Under the pieces are notes generated by a model. It searched no databases. It was not told where the DNA came from and saw only the letters and a list, made by a program, of their open reading frames with translations. Positions 8,794 to 16,285 of a stretch of DNA of 64,000 nucleotides are shown piece by piece. Position numbers and translations under genes: made by a program. Numbering within the stretch: position 1 is the stretch's first letter; each line of letters begins with the position of its first letter. The stretch is from the NCBI RefSeq assembly GCF_014397785.1, contig NZ_VZQQ01000027.1, forward strand, positions 29,376 through 93,375, read 5' to 3'. This stretch comes from Paraburkholderia podalyriae (lineage in GTDB: Bacteria > Pseudomonadota > Gammaproteobacteria > Burkholderiales > Burkholderiaceae).

Positions 8794-8806
8794 ATAGTTA
8801 AAGTTT
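8794..8806. promoter_or_regulatory. Candidate LysR box upstream of panE-like gene
   Basis: ATAGTTAAAGTTT, identical to 2439-2451 and one mismatch from the minus strand of 3454-3466. It lies 102 bases upstream of the panE-like start at 8692. Confidence 0.45.
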
Positions 8807-8882
8807 CTCCGTCGATGTATTCGCTATTCGTTATGAACAGGTCACGACGCGAATACTTCAGCTGCGCAAGAGCGGCGCTACC

Positions 8883-9503
8883 TTAGCCGCGCCGAACCAG
8901 CAGAAAGCTCACGCCGATCGCCGCCAGAAAGCCGCCGCAGCAGCGATTGAACCAGCGGCGGATCTTCGCGCGCATCAGCCATTTGCCGAGATACACGCCA
9001 GCCAACGAATACAGTGCAATCGCGACCCATTCGAGCAACAGAAAGCTCGCGCCGAGCACGGCGAATTGCGGCAGGATCGGCTGCGCGACGTCGACGAATT
9101 GCGGCAGGAACGCGGTGAAGACCAGAATCGCCTTCGGATTGCCCGCCGCCACGAAGAACTCGTGCCGTGCAATTCGCGAGAGCGCGGCCTGCTGGGGTTG
9201 CGACGTATCGATAGCGGGTGCGTCGCTGCGCCACAACTGGATGGCGAGCCAGATCAGATAAGCGGCGCCCGCGAGTTTGATCGCGAGAAAGATCCACTCG
9301 GACGCATGCAGCACGACGGCCAGACCGGTCGCGGCGAGCGTGAGCATCATCGCGAAGGCGAGCAGCCGGCCGGTGCCGCCGACGAATGCCTTCGTGAAGC
9401 CGTGACGCGCGGCCACGTTGATCGAAAGCAGGTTATTGGGCCCGGGTGCGAGATTGATCGCAAAGCAGGCGGGCAAAAAGAATAGCCAGGCGGTGACGGA
9501 CAT
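8883..9503 (-). CDS. LysE/RhtB family amino-acid exporter
   Basis: 206-residue inner-membrane protein with about six hydrophobic segments. The family signature NLAPGPNNLLSINVAARHG lies near residue 20, and a GNPKAILVF motif lies near residue 120. Family members export lysine, threonine, homoserine or related compounds. The start at 9503 (MSVTAWLFF) fits the family N-terminus. An in-frame ATG 36 bases upstream is possible but would add a polar, proline-rich leader; neither start has a clear ribosome site. The substrate is unknown. Confidence 0.85.
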   Translation of the reverse strand: MSVTAWLFFLPACFAINLAPGPNNLLSINVAARHGFTKAFVGGTGRLLAFAMMLTLAATGLAVVLHASEWIFLAIKLAGAAYLIWLAIQLWRSDAPAIDTSQPQQAALSRIARHEFFVAAGNPKAILVFTAFLPQFVDVAQPILPQFAVLGASFLLLEWVAIALYSLAGVYLGKWLMRAKIRRWFNRCCGGFLAAIGVSFLLVRRG

Positions 9504-9611
9504 GACGGCTTGGATTCCGGGCGGAGGATCACGATGCATCGCGCGGAGGGTGCGCGCGATGCGTTACCCGGATTGTAGCGAAACCGCGCCGCGCGTCGGC
9601 TGGCCGCGTGT

Positions 9612-10193
9612 TCAGTTCACCGCCTTGATAAAGCCGGGTTCCCCGATCAATGCATCGACGCTGAGCTTGACCGTATCTTCGATCGCAATCGTATTGCTGG
9701 TGAATTTCGGTGATTTCTGCTTCACAGTGCGCGTGGTCGTGTACATGACTTTCTGGGTCGCCGCATCGATGACCACGTAGTGCATCTGCAGCGTCCACAG
9801 CGCCGGCGAGCGCGTGTCGTCCACCGTGAAAGTTTCGATACTGCCCTTGAGCACGCGTTTGTTGTCGTCGATACGAAAACCGGCCGCTCGCAGGCTATGC
9901 GCGACGCCATTGCGCACGACGAGGCTGATGTCGTCCTTCAGCACGAGCCCGGTCATCGCGGTATTTTCGATGCGGTTCGGCGAGATATGACCGTCGCGCG
10001 CGGGCAGATACGCGAAGTCGCGCGCGGGGGCGACGGTGAGCGATCCGGTGCCGTACATCTTCGCGTGCGTCGCGCTGGCGTTGCTGTTGAGGCCGAACCA
10101 TGACCACGAGCACCCGGACAGCAGCATGGGCAGCAGTACAGCGCCGCAGCCCTTGAGCACGACGGCTCTCAACGGCGAACGCGCAGCAGTCAT
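9612..10193 (-). CDS. Putative outer-membrane lipoprotein, unknown function
   Basis: 193-residue protein with an N-terminal signal peptide ending in the lipobox LLSGC (Cys28), followed by a soluble domain of about 165 residues rich in alternating hydrophobic strands. It resembles YajG-like periplasmic lipoproteins in size and composition, but I cannot assign it with confidence. It lies 108 bases upstream of the LysE gene on the same strand and could be co-transcribed with it. The ribosome site is not obvious. Confidence 0.7.
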   Translation of the reverse strand: MTAARSPLRAVVLKGCGAVLLPMLLSGCSWSWFGLNSNASATHAKMYGTGSLTVAPARDFAYLPARDGHISPNRIENTAMTGLVLKDDISLVVRNGVAHSLRAAGFRIDDNKRVLKGSIETFTVDDTRSPALWTLQMHYVVIDAATQKVMYTTTRTVKQKSPKFTSNTIAIEDTVKLSVDALIGEPGFIKAVN

Positions 10194-10421
10194 GCGTGAG
10201 AAAGTGGCGGTCGAAGTCAGAGGAGTTGCCTTTTAAGTGGAGTCATCCCGGTGGGAGAACAGCATGGTAGCAGTGAACCGGACCCTCGACCTTCAGGCGT
10301 GCTCCGGGCGTACCTTGCCGATCCGGCCAGCGAGCCTCGCATCATGGCTGGCTGGGCCCTCATCATAACGGGCCGCCGTAGCGATGGACCTCGGGGCTAC
10401 CCCGGAAGCGCGCTCAGCCGC

Positions 10422-11063
10422 TCAGAAAAAGCCGGCTTTTCCCTGCGTGATATCGGTCAGCGTTCGCCTGGCATCGTCGAGTGCATTGGCCGGCACGCGC
10501 ATCGTCATCTTCACCAGCATGCCGTAGGCGCTGTGCACGAGCGCATAGCCTTCGGCGTCCATCCATCGGCGTACTTTGGCTTCGTCGGCATAACTCACTT
10601 CGACGCCCAGCGAAACCTGAGCAATCCTCTCGACGCGCGGCGCGTCGAGCAGCGCGGACGCGATCGCATCGGTGTACGCGCGCACCAGTCCGCCCGCGCC
10701 GAGCTTCACACCGCCGTAGTAGCGCACGACGGCCGCGAGCACGCCATCCAGATCGTGATGCCGCAGCACTTCGAGAATGGGCCGGCCCGCGGTACCGGAC
10801 GGCTCGCCGTCATCGGACATGCCGGATTGGCCGCCCGCGAGCAGCGCCCAGCACACATGCGTCGCAGTGGAATGTTCGCCGCGCAGACGCTGTAATTCGG
10901 CCATCGCGGCATCGCGATCGGCGACCGGGATCGCATACGCGATGAAGCGGCTCTTGCGAATCTCGAGTTCCGCGCTCAACGGCGCGGGCAGGGTATAGGT
11001 GGGCAAGGCGGGAACGTCGGTGGATGAAAGGAAGCACGCGGTACGCGGCGCGATGTCCGTCAT
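10422..11063 (-). CDS. YigZ/IMPACT family protein
   Basis: 213-residue UPF0029 protein. The N-terminal IMPACT domain spans about residues 25-140, with the signature SRFIAYAIPV and the core SDDGEPSGTAGRPILEVL followed by VVRYYGGVKLGAGGLVRAY. A short ferredoxin-like DUF1949 domain lies at the C-terminus. Bacterial YigZ proteins are linked to ribosome or translation regulation, but no precise reaction is established. It is divergent from the LysE-type gene at 11176. Confidence 0.9.
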   Translation of the reverse strand: MTDIAPRTACFLSSTDVPALPTYTLPAPLSAELEIRKSRFIAYAIPVADRDAAMAELQRLRGEHSTATHVCWALLAGGQSGMSDDGEPSGTAGRPILEVLRHHDLDGVLAAVVRYYGGVKLGAGGLVRAYTDAIASALLDAPRVERIAQVSLGVEVSYADEAKVRRWMDAEGYALVHSAYGMLVKMTMRVPANALDDARRTLTDITQGKAGFF

Positions 11064-11175
11064 GGTAACGGATCGTCCGTGCCAGCCAGGCGCGCAGAAG
11101 CTTCGCGGGTTCGTCTACAATGGTCCGCTGAATGCGCGTCCACGATTTCGATGCCGCGCGGCGCAAGGAGACGAC

Positions 11176-11802
11176 ATGCTTGATCTATCCACGCTGGGGA
11201 CGTTCGTTGCCGTCGTGCTCGGGCTGTTCCTGATTCCCGGTCCGGCCGTGCTGCTGGTTTTGACGCGCACCATGCACGGCGGACGCAAAGCCGGCATTCT
11301 GACCGGTCTCGGTATCGCAGCCGGCGATTTCGTGCATACACTGGGCGCCGCGGTTGGCCTCTCCGCGCTGCTGATGACGTCCGCGCTGGCCTTCAATGCG
11401 GTGAAAATCGTCGGTGCCGCGTATCTCGTCTATCTGGGCATTCGCGCATTGCGCGAAAAGCAGGCGAGTGCGCATCTGCCGGTCGTCGCGCCGGTGTCGG
11501 GTTCGAAGGCGTTCTTGCAGGCGATTCCCGCCGAAGTGCTGAACCCGAAGACCGCGCTGTTTTTCCTTGCGTTTCTGCCGCAATTCGTGCGCCCCGAATA
11601 TGGTTCGACGTTTGCGCAGTTCGCGACGCTCGGGCTGATTTTCGTCGCCATGAGCGCGCTCTATACGACGCTGATCGTCCTGACGATGCGGCCGTTGGGC
11701 AGAGTCGTGAAGCGTTTGACGTGGTTGACGCGCTGGCAGAACAAGATCATCGGCGTGCTGTTCATATCGCTCGGCCTGCGCGTGGCGGTGCAGACACGCT
11801 GA
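11176..11802 (+). CDS. LysE/RhtB family exporter
   Basis: 208-residue inner-membrane exporter with about six transmembrane segments. Family motifs are the N-terminal LFLIPGPAVLLVLTRTMHGG and the central AEVLNPKTALFFLAFLPQF. The start at 11176 is fixed by GCAAGGAGACGAC just upstream; the open frame to 10999 is spurious extension over the YigZ promoter. It is a paralogue, not a copy, of the exporter at 8883-9503. It is followed after 16 bases by the isomerase gene. Confidence 0.87.
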   Translation: MLDLSTLGTFVAVVLGLFLIPGPAVLLVLTRTMHGGRKAGILTGLGIAAGDFVHTLGAAVGLSALLMTSALAFNAVKIVGAAYLVYLGIRALREKQASAHLPVVAPVSGSKAFLQAIPAEVLNPKTALFFLAFLPQFVRPEYGSTFAQFATLGLIFVAMSALYTTLIVLTMRPLGRVVKRLTWLTRWQNKIIGVLFISLGLRVAVQTR

Positions 11803-11818
11803 GTTCCGGGAGCCAGCG

Positions 11819-12448
11819 ATGCGTGAAGACACCAATTCGACGGCGCGCGCCATCGAGTTCTGGTTCGACTTCGGCAGCAACTACAGCTATCTGAGCATGA
11901 TGCGTATCGAAGCGTTGGCAGCGGCGCGCAACGTGACGATCGTGTGGCGGCCGTTTCTGCTCGGCCCGGTATTTCGTCAGCTCGGTTTCGAGAACTCGCC
12001 CTTCGTACTGCAAAAAGAGAAAGGCGCGTACGTGTGGAAAGACATGGAGCGCCAATGCCGCAAATACGGCATTGCGCTTACGCGTCCCAGCACGTTTCCG
12101 CGCGCGGCGCTTGTCGCGATGCGCGTCGCGCTGCTGGGGGCGAACGAGCCGTGGATCGGTGCCTGGTGCCGCAAGATCATGCAGCTGAATTTCGTCGACG
12201 ACCGCGACATCGGTGCAATCGATGTCGTCAGCGACGCGCTCGACTCTGTCGGCTTACCTGTGCAGAGCGTGATCGACGCCGCGCAAAGCGACGCGAATAA
12301 GCTCCTCTTGCGCGAGCAGACCGAACTGGCCATCAATAAGGGGATCTTCGGTGCGCCGACGTTTTTTGTCGGCGCTGAGATGTTCTGGGGTAATGACAGG
12401 CTGGAGGACGCGCTGGACTACTGCGACGCGATCGCGGCGCGCCATTGA
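11819..12448 (+). CDS. 2-hydroxychromene-2-carboxylate isomerase family protein
   Basis: 209-residue DsbA-fold, glutathione-dependent isomerase family protein. The FDFGSNYSYL motif places the glutathione-activating serine at Ser20, and the C-terminal NKGIFGAPTFFVG stretch is the cis-proline motif of the thioredoxin fold. In naphthalene pathways this family interconverts 2-hydroxychromene-2-carboxylate and its open form. No naphthalene genes are nearby, so the native substrate is open. It is likely co-transcribed with the exporter 16 bases upstream. Confidence 0.87.
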   Translation: MREDTNSTARAIEFWFDFGSNYSYLSMMRIEALAAARNVTIVWRPFLLGPVFRQLGFENSPFVLQKEKGAYVWKDMERQCRKYGIALTRPSTFPRAALVAMRVALLGANEPWIGAWCRKIMQLNFVDDRDIGAIDVVSDALDSVGLPVQSVIDAAQSDANKLLLREQTELAINKGIFGAPTFFVGAEMFWGNDRLEDALDYCDAIAARH

Positions 12449-12474
12449 ACGTCATTGAACGTCAAATCGAGCGC

Positions 12475-12729
12475 TCAATCAGCTTGCTGACAGAAGCGCC
12501 GGCCGGGCACATGAGAGGCCACGGCTTGGGCGATTTCGAGCGGAGTACTTTCGGCGGGAACGACGCGACGGCTCGATTCGGGCGCGTGCTTCATCGTCCA
12601 TTCGACGAGCCGGTATGAACGGCCCCAGGGCGGTTGCAGCGGATCGGAGACCTTGCAGGAATGAATCTGGCGAGTCCATTCATGGCCGGGCATCGCACGC
12701 AGGTGTTCGACTACCATCTCTTCAACCAT
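12475..12729 (-). CDS. Small hypothetical protein
   Basis: 84-residue protein with no family I recognise. It is polar, with a conserved-looking middle (PWGRSYRLVEWTMKH) and no signal peptide or membrane segment. The start at 12729 is chosen for its GAGG ribosome site. It is convergent with the isomerase gene. Its upstream leader contains a minus-strand intrinsic terminator (12792-12818), so expression may be attenuated or a short RNA may be made from the leader. Confidence 0.6.
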   Translation of the reverse strand: MVEEMVVEHLRAMPGHEWTRQIHSCKVSDPLQPPWGRSYRLVEWTMKHAPESSRRVVPAESTPLEIAQAVASHVPGRRFCQQAD

Positions 12730-13076
12730 GATTGACCTCATTCTTCTCGTGCGCCTGCCCGTTTCTGGCCGCGTTTTTGGCATCCCTTAAGAAAAAGCGC
12801 CGCCGATGTTCCGGCGGCTCAACAGGGGATGAGCGCCAATGGTTGCAGGGAACAATTAAGCGAAACTTAAGAACCGCAATCATTACGCAAACCGATCTCA
12901 CTGCCTGTAAGCAAGTGCAAGTGAATGCAAGCGCGAGCCGACCAAAGTGCGCACGAACGCTCGCGTCGCGGTCAACACGTCGCGAACCCGTCCTCAAGAC
13001 CTCGGTGGATCGGCCGTTATCAGTAGAGTCGGGGCGTCGCCCCCGCTTCGCCTGCAGGGCCCGCCCGACTGATACC
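12730..13076. other. Divergent intergenic region upstream of the diguanylate cyclase
   Basis: Besides the terminator at 12792-12818, it holds direct repeats of a GCAAGTG/GCAAGCG type near 12909-12935. On the minus strand there is a possible promoter, TTGCGT-N15-TAAGTT, around 12860-12890. No coding potential I would defend. Confidence 0.4.
12792..12818 (-). terminator. Minus-strand intrinsic terminator in the leader of the 12475-12729 gene
   Basis: Read on the minus strand, a seven-base GCCGCCG/CGGCGGC stem is followed within two bases by five T residues. No minus-strand gene ends nearby: the next one upstream is ftsI, 1.4 kb away. It could therefore act as an attenuator or as the 3' end of a short RNA. 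Confidence 0.6.
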
Positions 13077-14183
13077 GTGACGAATCTCGCCCCAACGCCG
13101 CTTTCCGAGCGCCTTCGCTCGCTCGTCGACACCGTTCAGCACAATGAGCGCACGTTGCGTCGCTTCCAGAACGTCGAGTTGCGCTTGATCGGCGCGCAGG
13201 ATTTCGCGTCGTTTCTCGATACGTTGTTCAGCCATCTACCCCAGCAGTTCGCTCTCGCCAAGGTGGTGCTGTGGCTCGACGACCGCGCGCCGATCCTGCT
13301 CGAACTGCTCGAGCCGGGCAACCTGCACGCGCTCGATTACGCGCAGCTAAAGACATCGCGCGAAGGCGGTCTCGTCGCGCAATCATTGTGCGAGGACAGT
13401 CGGCCGTGGCTCGGCCGCCCCGGCCAACTCGACGACGACGCGCGGCGCGCGTTCTTCGGCGCCGCGCCAACCGATGTGCCGGCCAGCGCGCTCCTGTTGC
13501 CGCTCGCCTCGGGCACGAGCGTCAGCGGCTATCTATGCCTCGGCAGCGACGACTCCGCGCGCTTTGGCGCGGGCATGGCCACCGACATTCTCGAGCGCTT
13601 CGCGAGTATCGTCACCGCGAGTCTCGACAATGTCGCACATCGCGAGCGACTCAAGCAGCTCGGCATGACCGATTCGCTGACCGGCCTCGCGAATCGCCGC
13701 TATTTTGACGAGCGCGTGCGCGAGGAGTTGATGCGCGCGGTCCGTTATCGCGCGCCTGTCGCGTGCCTTTTCATCGATATCGACGGTTTCAAGCGCATCA
13801 ACGATAGCCACGGCCATCAGACCGGCGACCGCGCGCTCGCGGCGGTGGCGGCCTGCATGCGACGGCAGGTGCGGCTTGGCGATACCGTCGCGCGCTACGG
13901 CGGCGAGGAATTTGCCGCGCTGCTGCAAGGCGATCGCAGCGATGCGTTGACCGTCGCCGAACGCGTGCGGCTTGCGGTTCAGAATCTCGACGTGCGCGAC
14001 GAGTACGGCGAGCGCATTGCATTGACCGTGTCGATCGGCGTGGCCGCGCGCGTGGTCGCCGGCACCCCCGCCGAGGCGATGTCGCTCGGTCGGACGCTGC
14101 TGGACGAGGCCGATCGCGCGATGTATCGGGCCAAGCGCAACGGCCGCAATCGTATCGAAGCGCAGGTCGATGCGGGCGATTAG
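13077..14183 (+). CDS. Diguanylate cyclase with N-terminal sensor-like domain
   Basis: 368-residue protein. The N-terminal half (about residues 10-205) looks like a DUF484/GAF-type sensor domain, and the C-terminal half is a GGDEF domain with active-site GGEEF at residues 275-279. It makes the second messenger cyclic di-GMP from two GTP. A short RxxD-like inhibitory site before the motif is not obvious. The GTG at 13077 is the likeliest start; the open frame from 12732 runs through non-coding sequence, and the choice is only moderately supported. Confidence 0.83.
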   Translation: MTNLAPTPLSERLRSLVDTVQHNERTLRRFQNVELRLIGAQDFASFLDTLFSHLPQQFALAKVVLWLDDRAPILLELLEPGNLHALDYAQLKTSREGGLVAQSLCEDSRPWLGRPGQLDDDARRAFFGAAPTDVPASALLLPLASGTSVSGYLCLGSDDSARFGAGMATDILERFASIVTASLDNVAHRERLKQLGMTDSLTGLANRRYFDERVREELMRAVRYRAPVACLFIDIDGFKRINDSHGHQTGDRALAAVAACMRRQVRLGDTVARYGGEEFAALLQGDRSDALTVAERVRLAVQNLDVRDEYGERIALTVSIGVAARVVAGTPAEAMSLGRTLLDEADRAMYRAKRNGRNRIEAQVDAGD

Positions 14184-14215
14184 CTGGACTGATCGCTCGC
14201 AACGGGCACTACGCG

Positions 14216-15955
14216 TCACCTTTCCGCCGCATCCGGCGGCACGCCAAGCAGTTGCAACGCGCCACCCATCACGCCGCTGAACACCGGCCCCGCGACCGTA
14301 CCGCCATAGAACGACTTGCCGGCCGGGTCGTCGATCATCACGGCGACGATCAGGCTCGGATTGCTCATCGGCGCCATGCCGACGAACAACGCGCGATAGC
14401 GATTCTTCGCGTAGCCCGCGCCGATCTGCTTGCGCGCGGTGCCGGTCTTGCCGCCGACGCGATAGCCCGCCACCGTCGCCGCGCGTCCGGTGCCGCCAAT
14501 GCCCGTGGCCATTTCCAGCATGTGGCGGATCGCGCGCGCGGTGCCGGGCGTCGTGACCGGCAAGCTGCGATCGACGAACGACGCCGGGTCGTCCGCATCC
14601 AGCGGTTCGCGCAGCAGGCTCACTCGTTGCAGCGCGCCGTCGCCCGCGTAGGCGGTATAGACCTGCGCGATCTGCAGCAACGAGACCGACAGCCCGTAGC
14701 CGTACGCCATCGTCGCCTGCTCGATCGGGCGCCAACGCTTATACGGCCGCAGCTTGCCGGCGGCCACGCCCGGGAAGGGCAGCTCGGGCTTCGTACCGAG
14801 CCCGTATTGTCGATACTTGGTCCAGATCGTCTCGGCCGGCAGGTTCAGCGCTAGCTTCGCGAGCGCGATATTGCTCGACTTCTGCACCGCCTCGGCGACC
14901 GTCATCGCACCGTGATTCGACGTGTCGTGAATCACGGCCGGGCCGATCCGATACGAGCCTGGCGCGGTATCGATGATGCTTTGCGGCCGCACCTTGCCTT
15001 CGTCGATCGACAATGCGACGACCAGCGGCTTGATCGTCGAGCCCGGTTCGAACGTGTCGATCACCGCGCGATTGCGCAGTTGCCGGCCGGACAGGCGCGT
15101 GCGGTCGTTCGGATCGAAGCTCGGGTAGTTGGCGAGCGCGAGGATCTCGCCGTTGCGCGCATCGAGCACGACCACGCTGCCCGCTTCGGCGCGGTGCTGC
15201 GCGATCGCGGCTTTGAGTTGCGTGTACGCGAGTTGCTGGGTGCGCCGGTCGATCGTCAGCTGAATCGTCGCGCCGTTGCGCGCGGGCACGAGGGGCCGGG
15301 TCTCCGAGATCACGCGACCGAGCCGGTCGCGGATCACCTCGCGCTGGCCGGGCGTGCCTTGCAGTTGCGCGTTGGCGGCCAGTTCGACACCCTCCTGGCC
15401 GTGGTCCTCGATGTCGGTGAAGCCGACCACGTGCGCGGCCGACTCGCCCTCGGGATAAAAGCGTTTCGTGTCGGCGATCTGCGTGATGCCGGCGAGTCCG
15501 AGGCGCGACAGATGCGCGGCGGAGTCGGCATCGAGCTGGCGCTTGAGCAGCACGAAGCTGCGCTCACCGCTCAGACGCCGGCGCAGTTCCGCGAGCGGCA
15601 GATCGAGCAGCTTCGCGAGCGGCGCAAACGCGCTTTCGTCGACGAGCTTCGGCGAGGCCCAGATTTCGTAGGTCGCGAGGCTGACCGCGAGCAGCGAACC
15701 ATTGCGATCGACGATCCGGCCGCGCGTCGCGTCGAGTTCGAGCACGCGCTGATAGCGCTTCTGCCCCTGGTCGACGTAGAAGTCCTGATTCACGACCTGC
15801 ACCCAGAACGCGCGGAGCGCGAGCGTCGCGAACGCGACGAACACGAGCAGCACGACGAGCTTCGAGCGCCACGCGGGCAGTCGCGCGTCGAGCAGCGGGT
15901 TCTTCGCGGCAACAGCGTACGGATCTTGCGACGGCGGTTTCTTCTGGCGGATCAT
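14216..15955 (-). CDS. ftsI: Peptidoglycan D,D-transpeptidase, FtsI/PBP2-class
   Basis: 579-residue class B penicillin-binding protein. One membrane anchor spans about residues 31-51, followed by the N-terminal pedestal domain and a transpeptidase domain. Active-site motifs are S306-T-I-K309, S360-S-N362 and K503-T-G505. It cross-links septal peptidoglycan in the periplasm. It stands alone, with no mraW, ftsL, murE or other dcw genes beside it, so it is probably a second FtsI paralogue rather than the cell-division cluster copy. The upstream 330-base gap carries an unrelated plus-strand terminator. Confidence 0.92.
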   Translation of the reverse strand: MIRQKKPPSQDPYAVAAKNPLLDARLPAWRSKLVVLLVFVAFATLALRAFWVQVVNQDFYVDQGQKRYQRVLELDATRGRIVDRNGSLLAVSLATYEIWASPKLVDESAFAPLAKLLDLPLAELRRRLSGERSFVLLKRQLDADSAAHLSRLGLAGITQIADTKRFYPEGESAAHVVGFTDIEDHGQEGVELAANAQLQGTPGQREVIRDRLGRVISETRPLVPARNGATIQLTIDRRTQQLAYTQLKAAIAQHRAEAGSVVVLDARNGEILALANYPSFDPNDRTRLSGRQLRNRAVIDTFEPGSTIKPLVVALSIDEGKVRPQSIIDTAPGSYRIGPAVIHDTSNHGAMTVAEAVQKSSNIALAKLALNLPAETIWTKYRQYGLGTKPELPFPGVAAGKLRPYKRWRPIEQATMAYGYGLSVSLLQIAQVYTAYAGDGALQRVSLLREPLDADDPASFVDRSLPVTTPGTARAIRHMLEMATGIGGTGRAATVAGYRVGGKTGTARKQIGAGYAKNRYRALFVGMAPMSNPSLIVAVMIDDPAGKSFYGGTVAGPVFSGVMGGALQLLGVPPDAAER

Positions 15956-16099
15956 GGGCGGCGGGCAGCGAGCGGTGCGGACGATAGACCTTCGATTGAA
16001 CGAGGCCGCCAGAACGACGAGGCCTGGCGGCTCCGACTATCGCCGGGCTGATTGTAAACAACTCGTAATTTAAATGCGAGGATTGTGAAAGGCGTCGCG

Positions 16100-16254
16100 T
16101 TCGAGCTGGAGCAAAGTCGAGCCGAAGCGAAGCTGAAAGCGAAAGGCCGCGCGGACTTGCAAAATCCGCGCGGCTGATTCGTTCGATTGATGCGTCGACT
16201 CCGACGCGGCGTGTTGAAGAGGCGCTCCCTGCCTGTGGAGCGCCTTCTTTTTTT
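16100..16254 (+). ncRNA. Candidate small RNA ending in an intrinsic terminator
   Basis: On the plus strand, a perfect ten-base hairpin (GCCGCGCGGA at 16146-16155 with its complement at 16165-16174) is followed about 45 bases later by a nine-base stem (16220-16228 with 16237-16245) and then T-C-T8. No plus-strand gene precedes it for 1.9 kb. The 5' end is a guess; the AT-rich stretch at 16052-16075 could hold a promoter but has no good spacing. Confidence 0.4.
16220..16254 (+). terminator. Plus-strand intrinsic terminator without an upstream gene
   Basis: Stem AGGCGCTCC/GGAGCGCCT with an eight-base loop and a T-rich tail. Orientation is clearly plus, opposite to both flanking genes. Confidence 0.8.
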
Positions 16255-16285
16255 GCGCGCCCGTTGCGGGCGCGGTGCGTCAAGC

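Larger units (their letters stand above)
15956..16285. other. Intergenic region with two strong hairpins
   Basis: It lies between two minus-strand genes (ftsI and the chemoreceptor). It holds a perfect ten-base stem at 16146-16174, a plus-strand terminator at 16220-16254 and a third stem, CGCGCCCG-TTG-CGGGCGCG, at 16256-16274. The ftsI promoter is probably in 16000-16060 on the minus strand. Confidence 0.55.

Noticed and set aside
10194..10421. Possible riboswitch or small RNA between the lipoprotein and yigZ
   Set aside because: A GC-rich hairpin near 10392 was seen, but no conserved riboswitch core and no T-tract.
12732..13076. Upstream extension of the diguanylate cyclase
   Set aside because: The frame passes through a terminator and direct repeats, lacks a ribosome site and adds no recognised domain.
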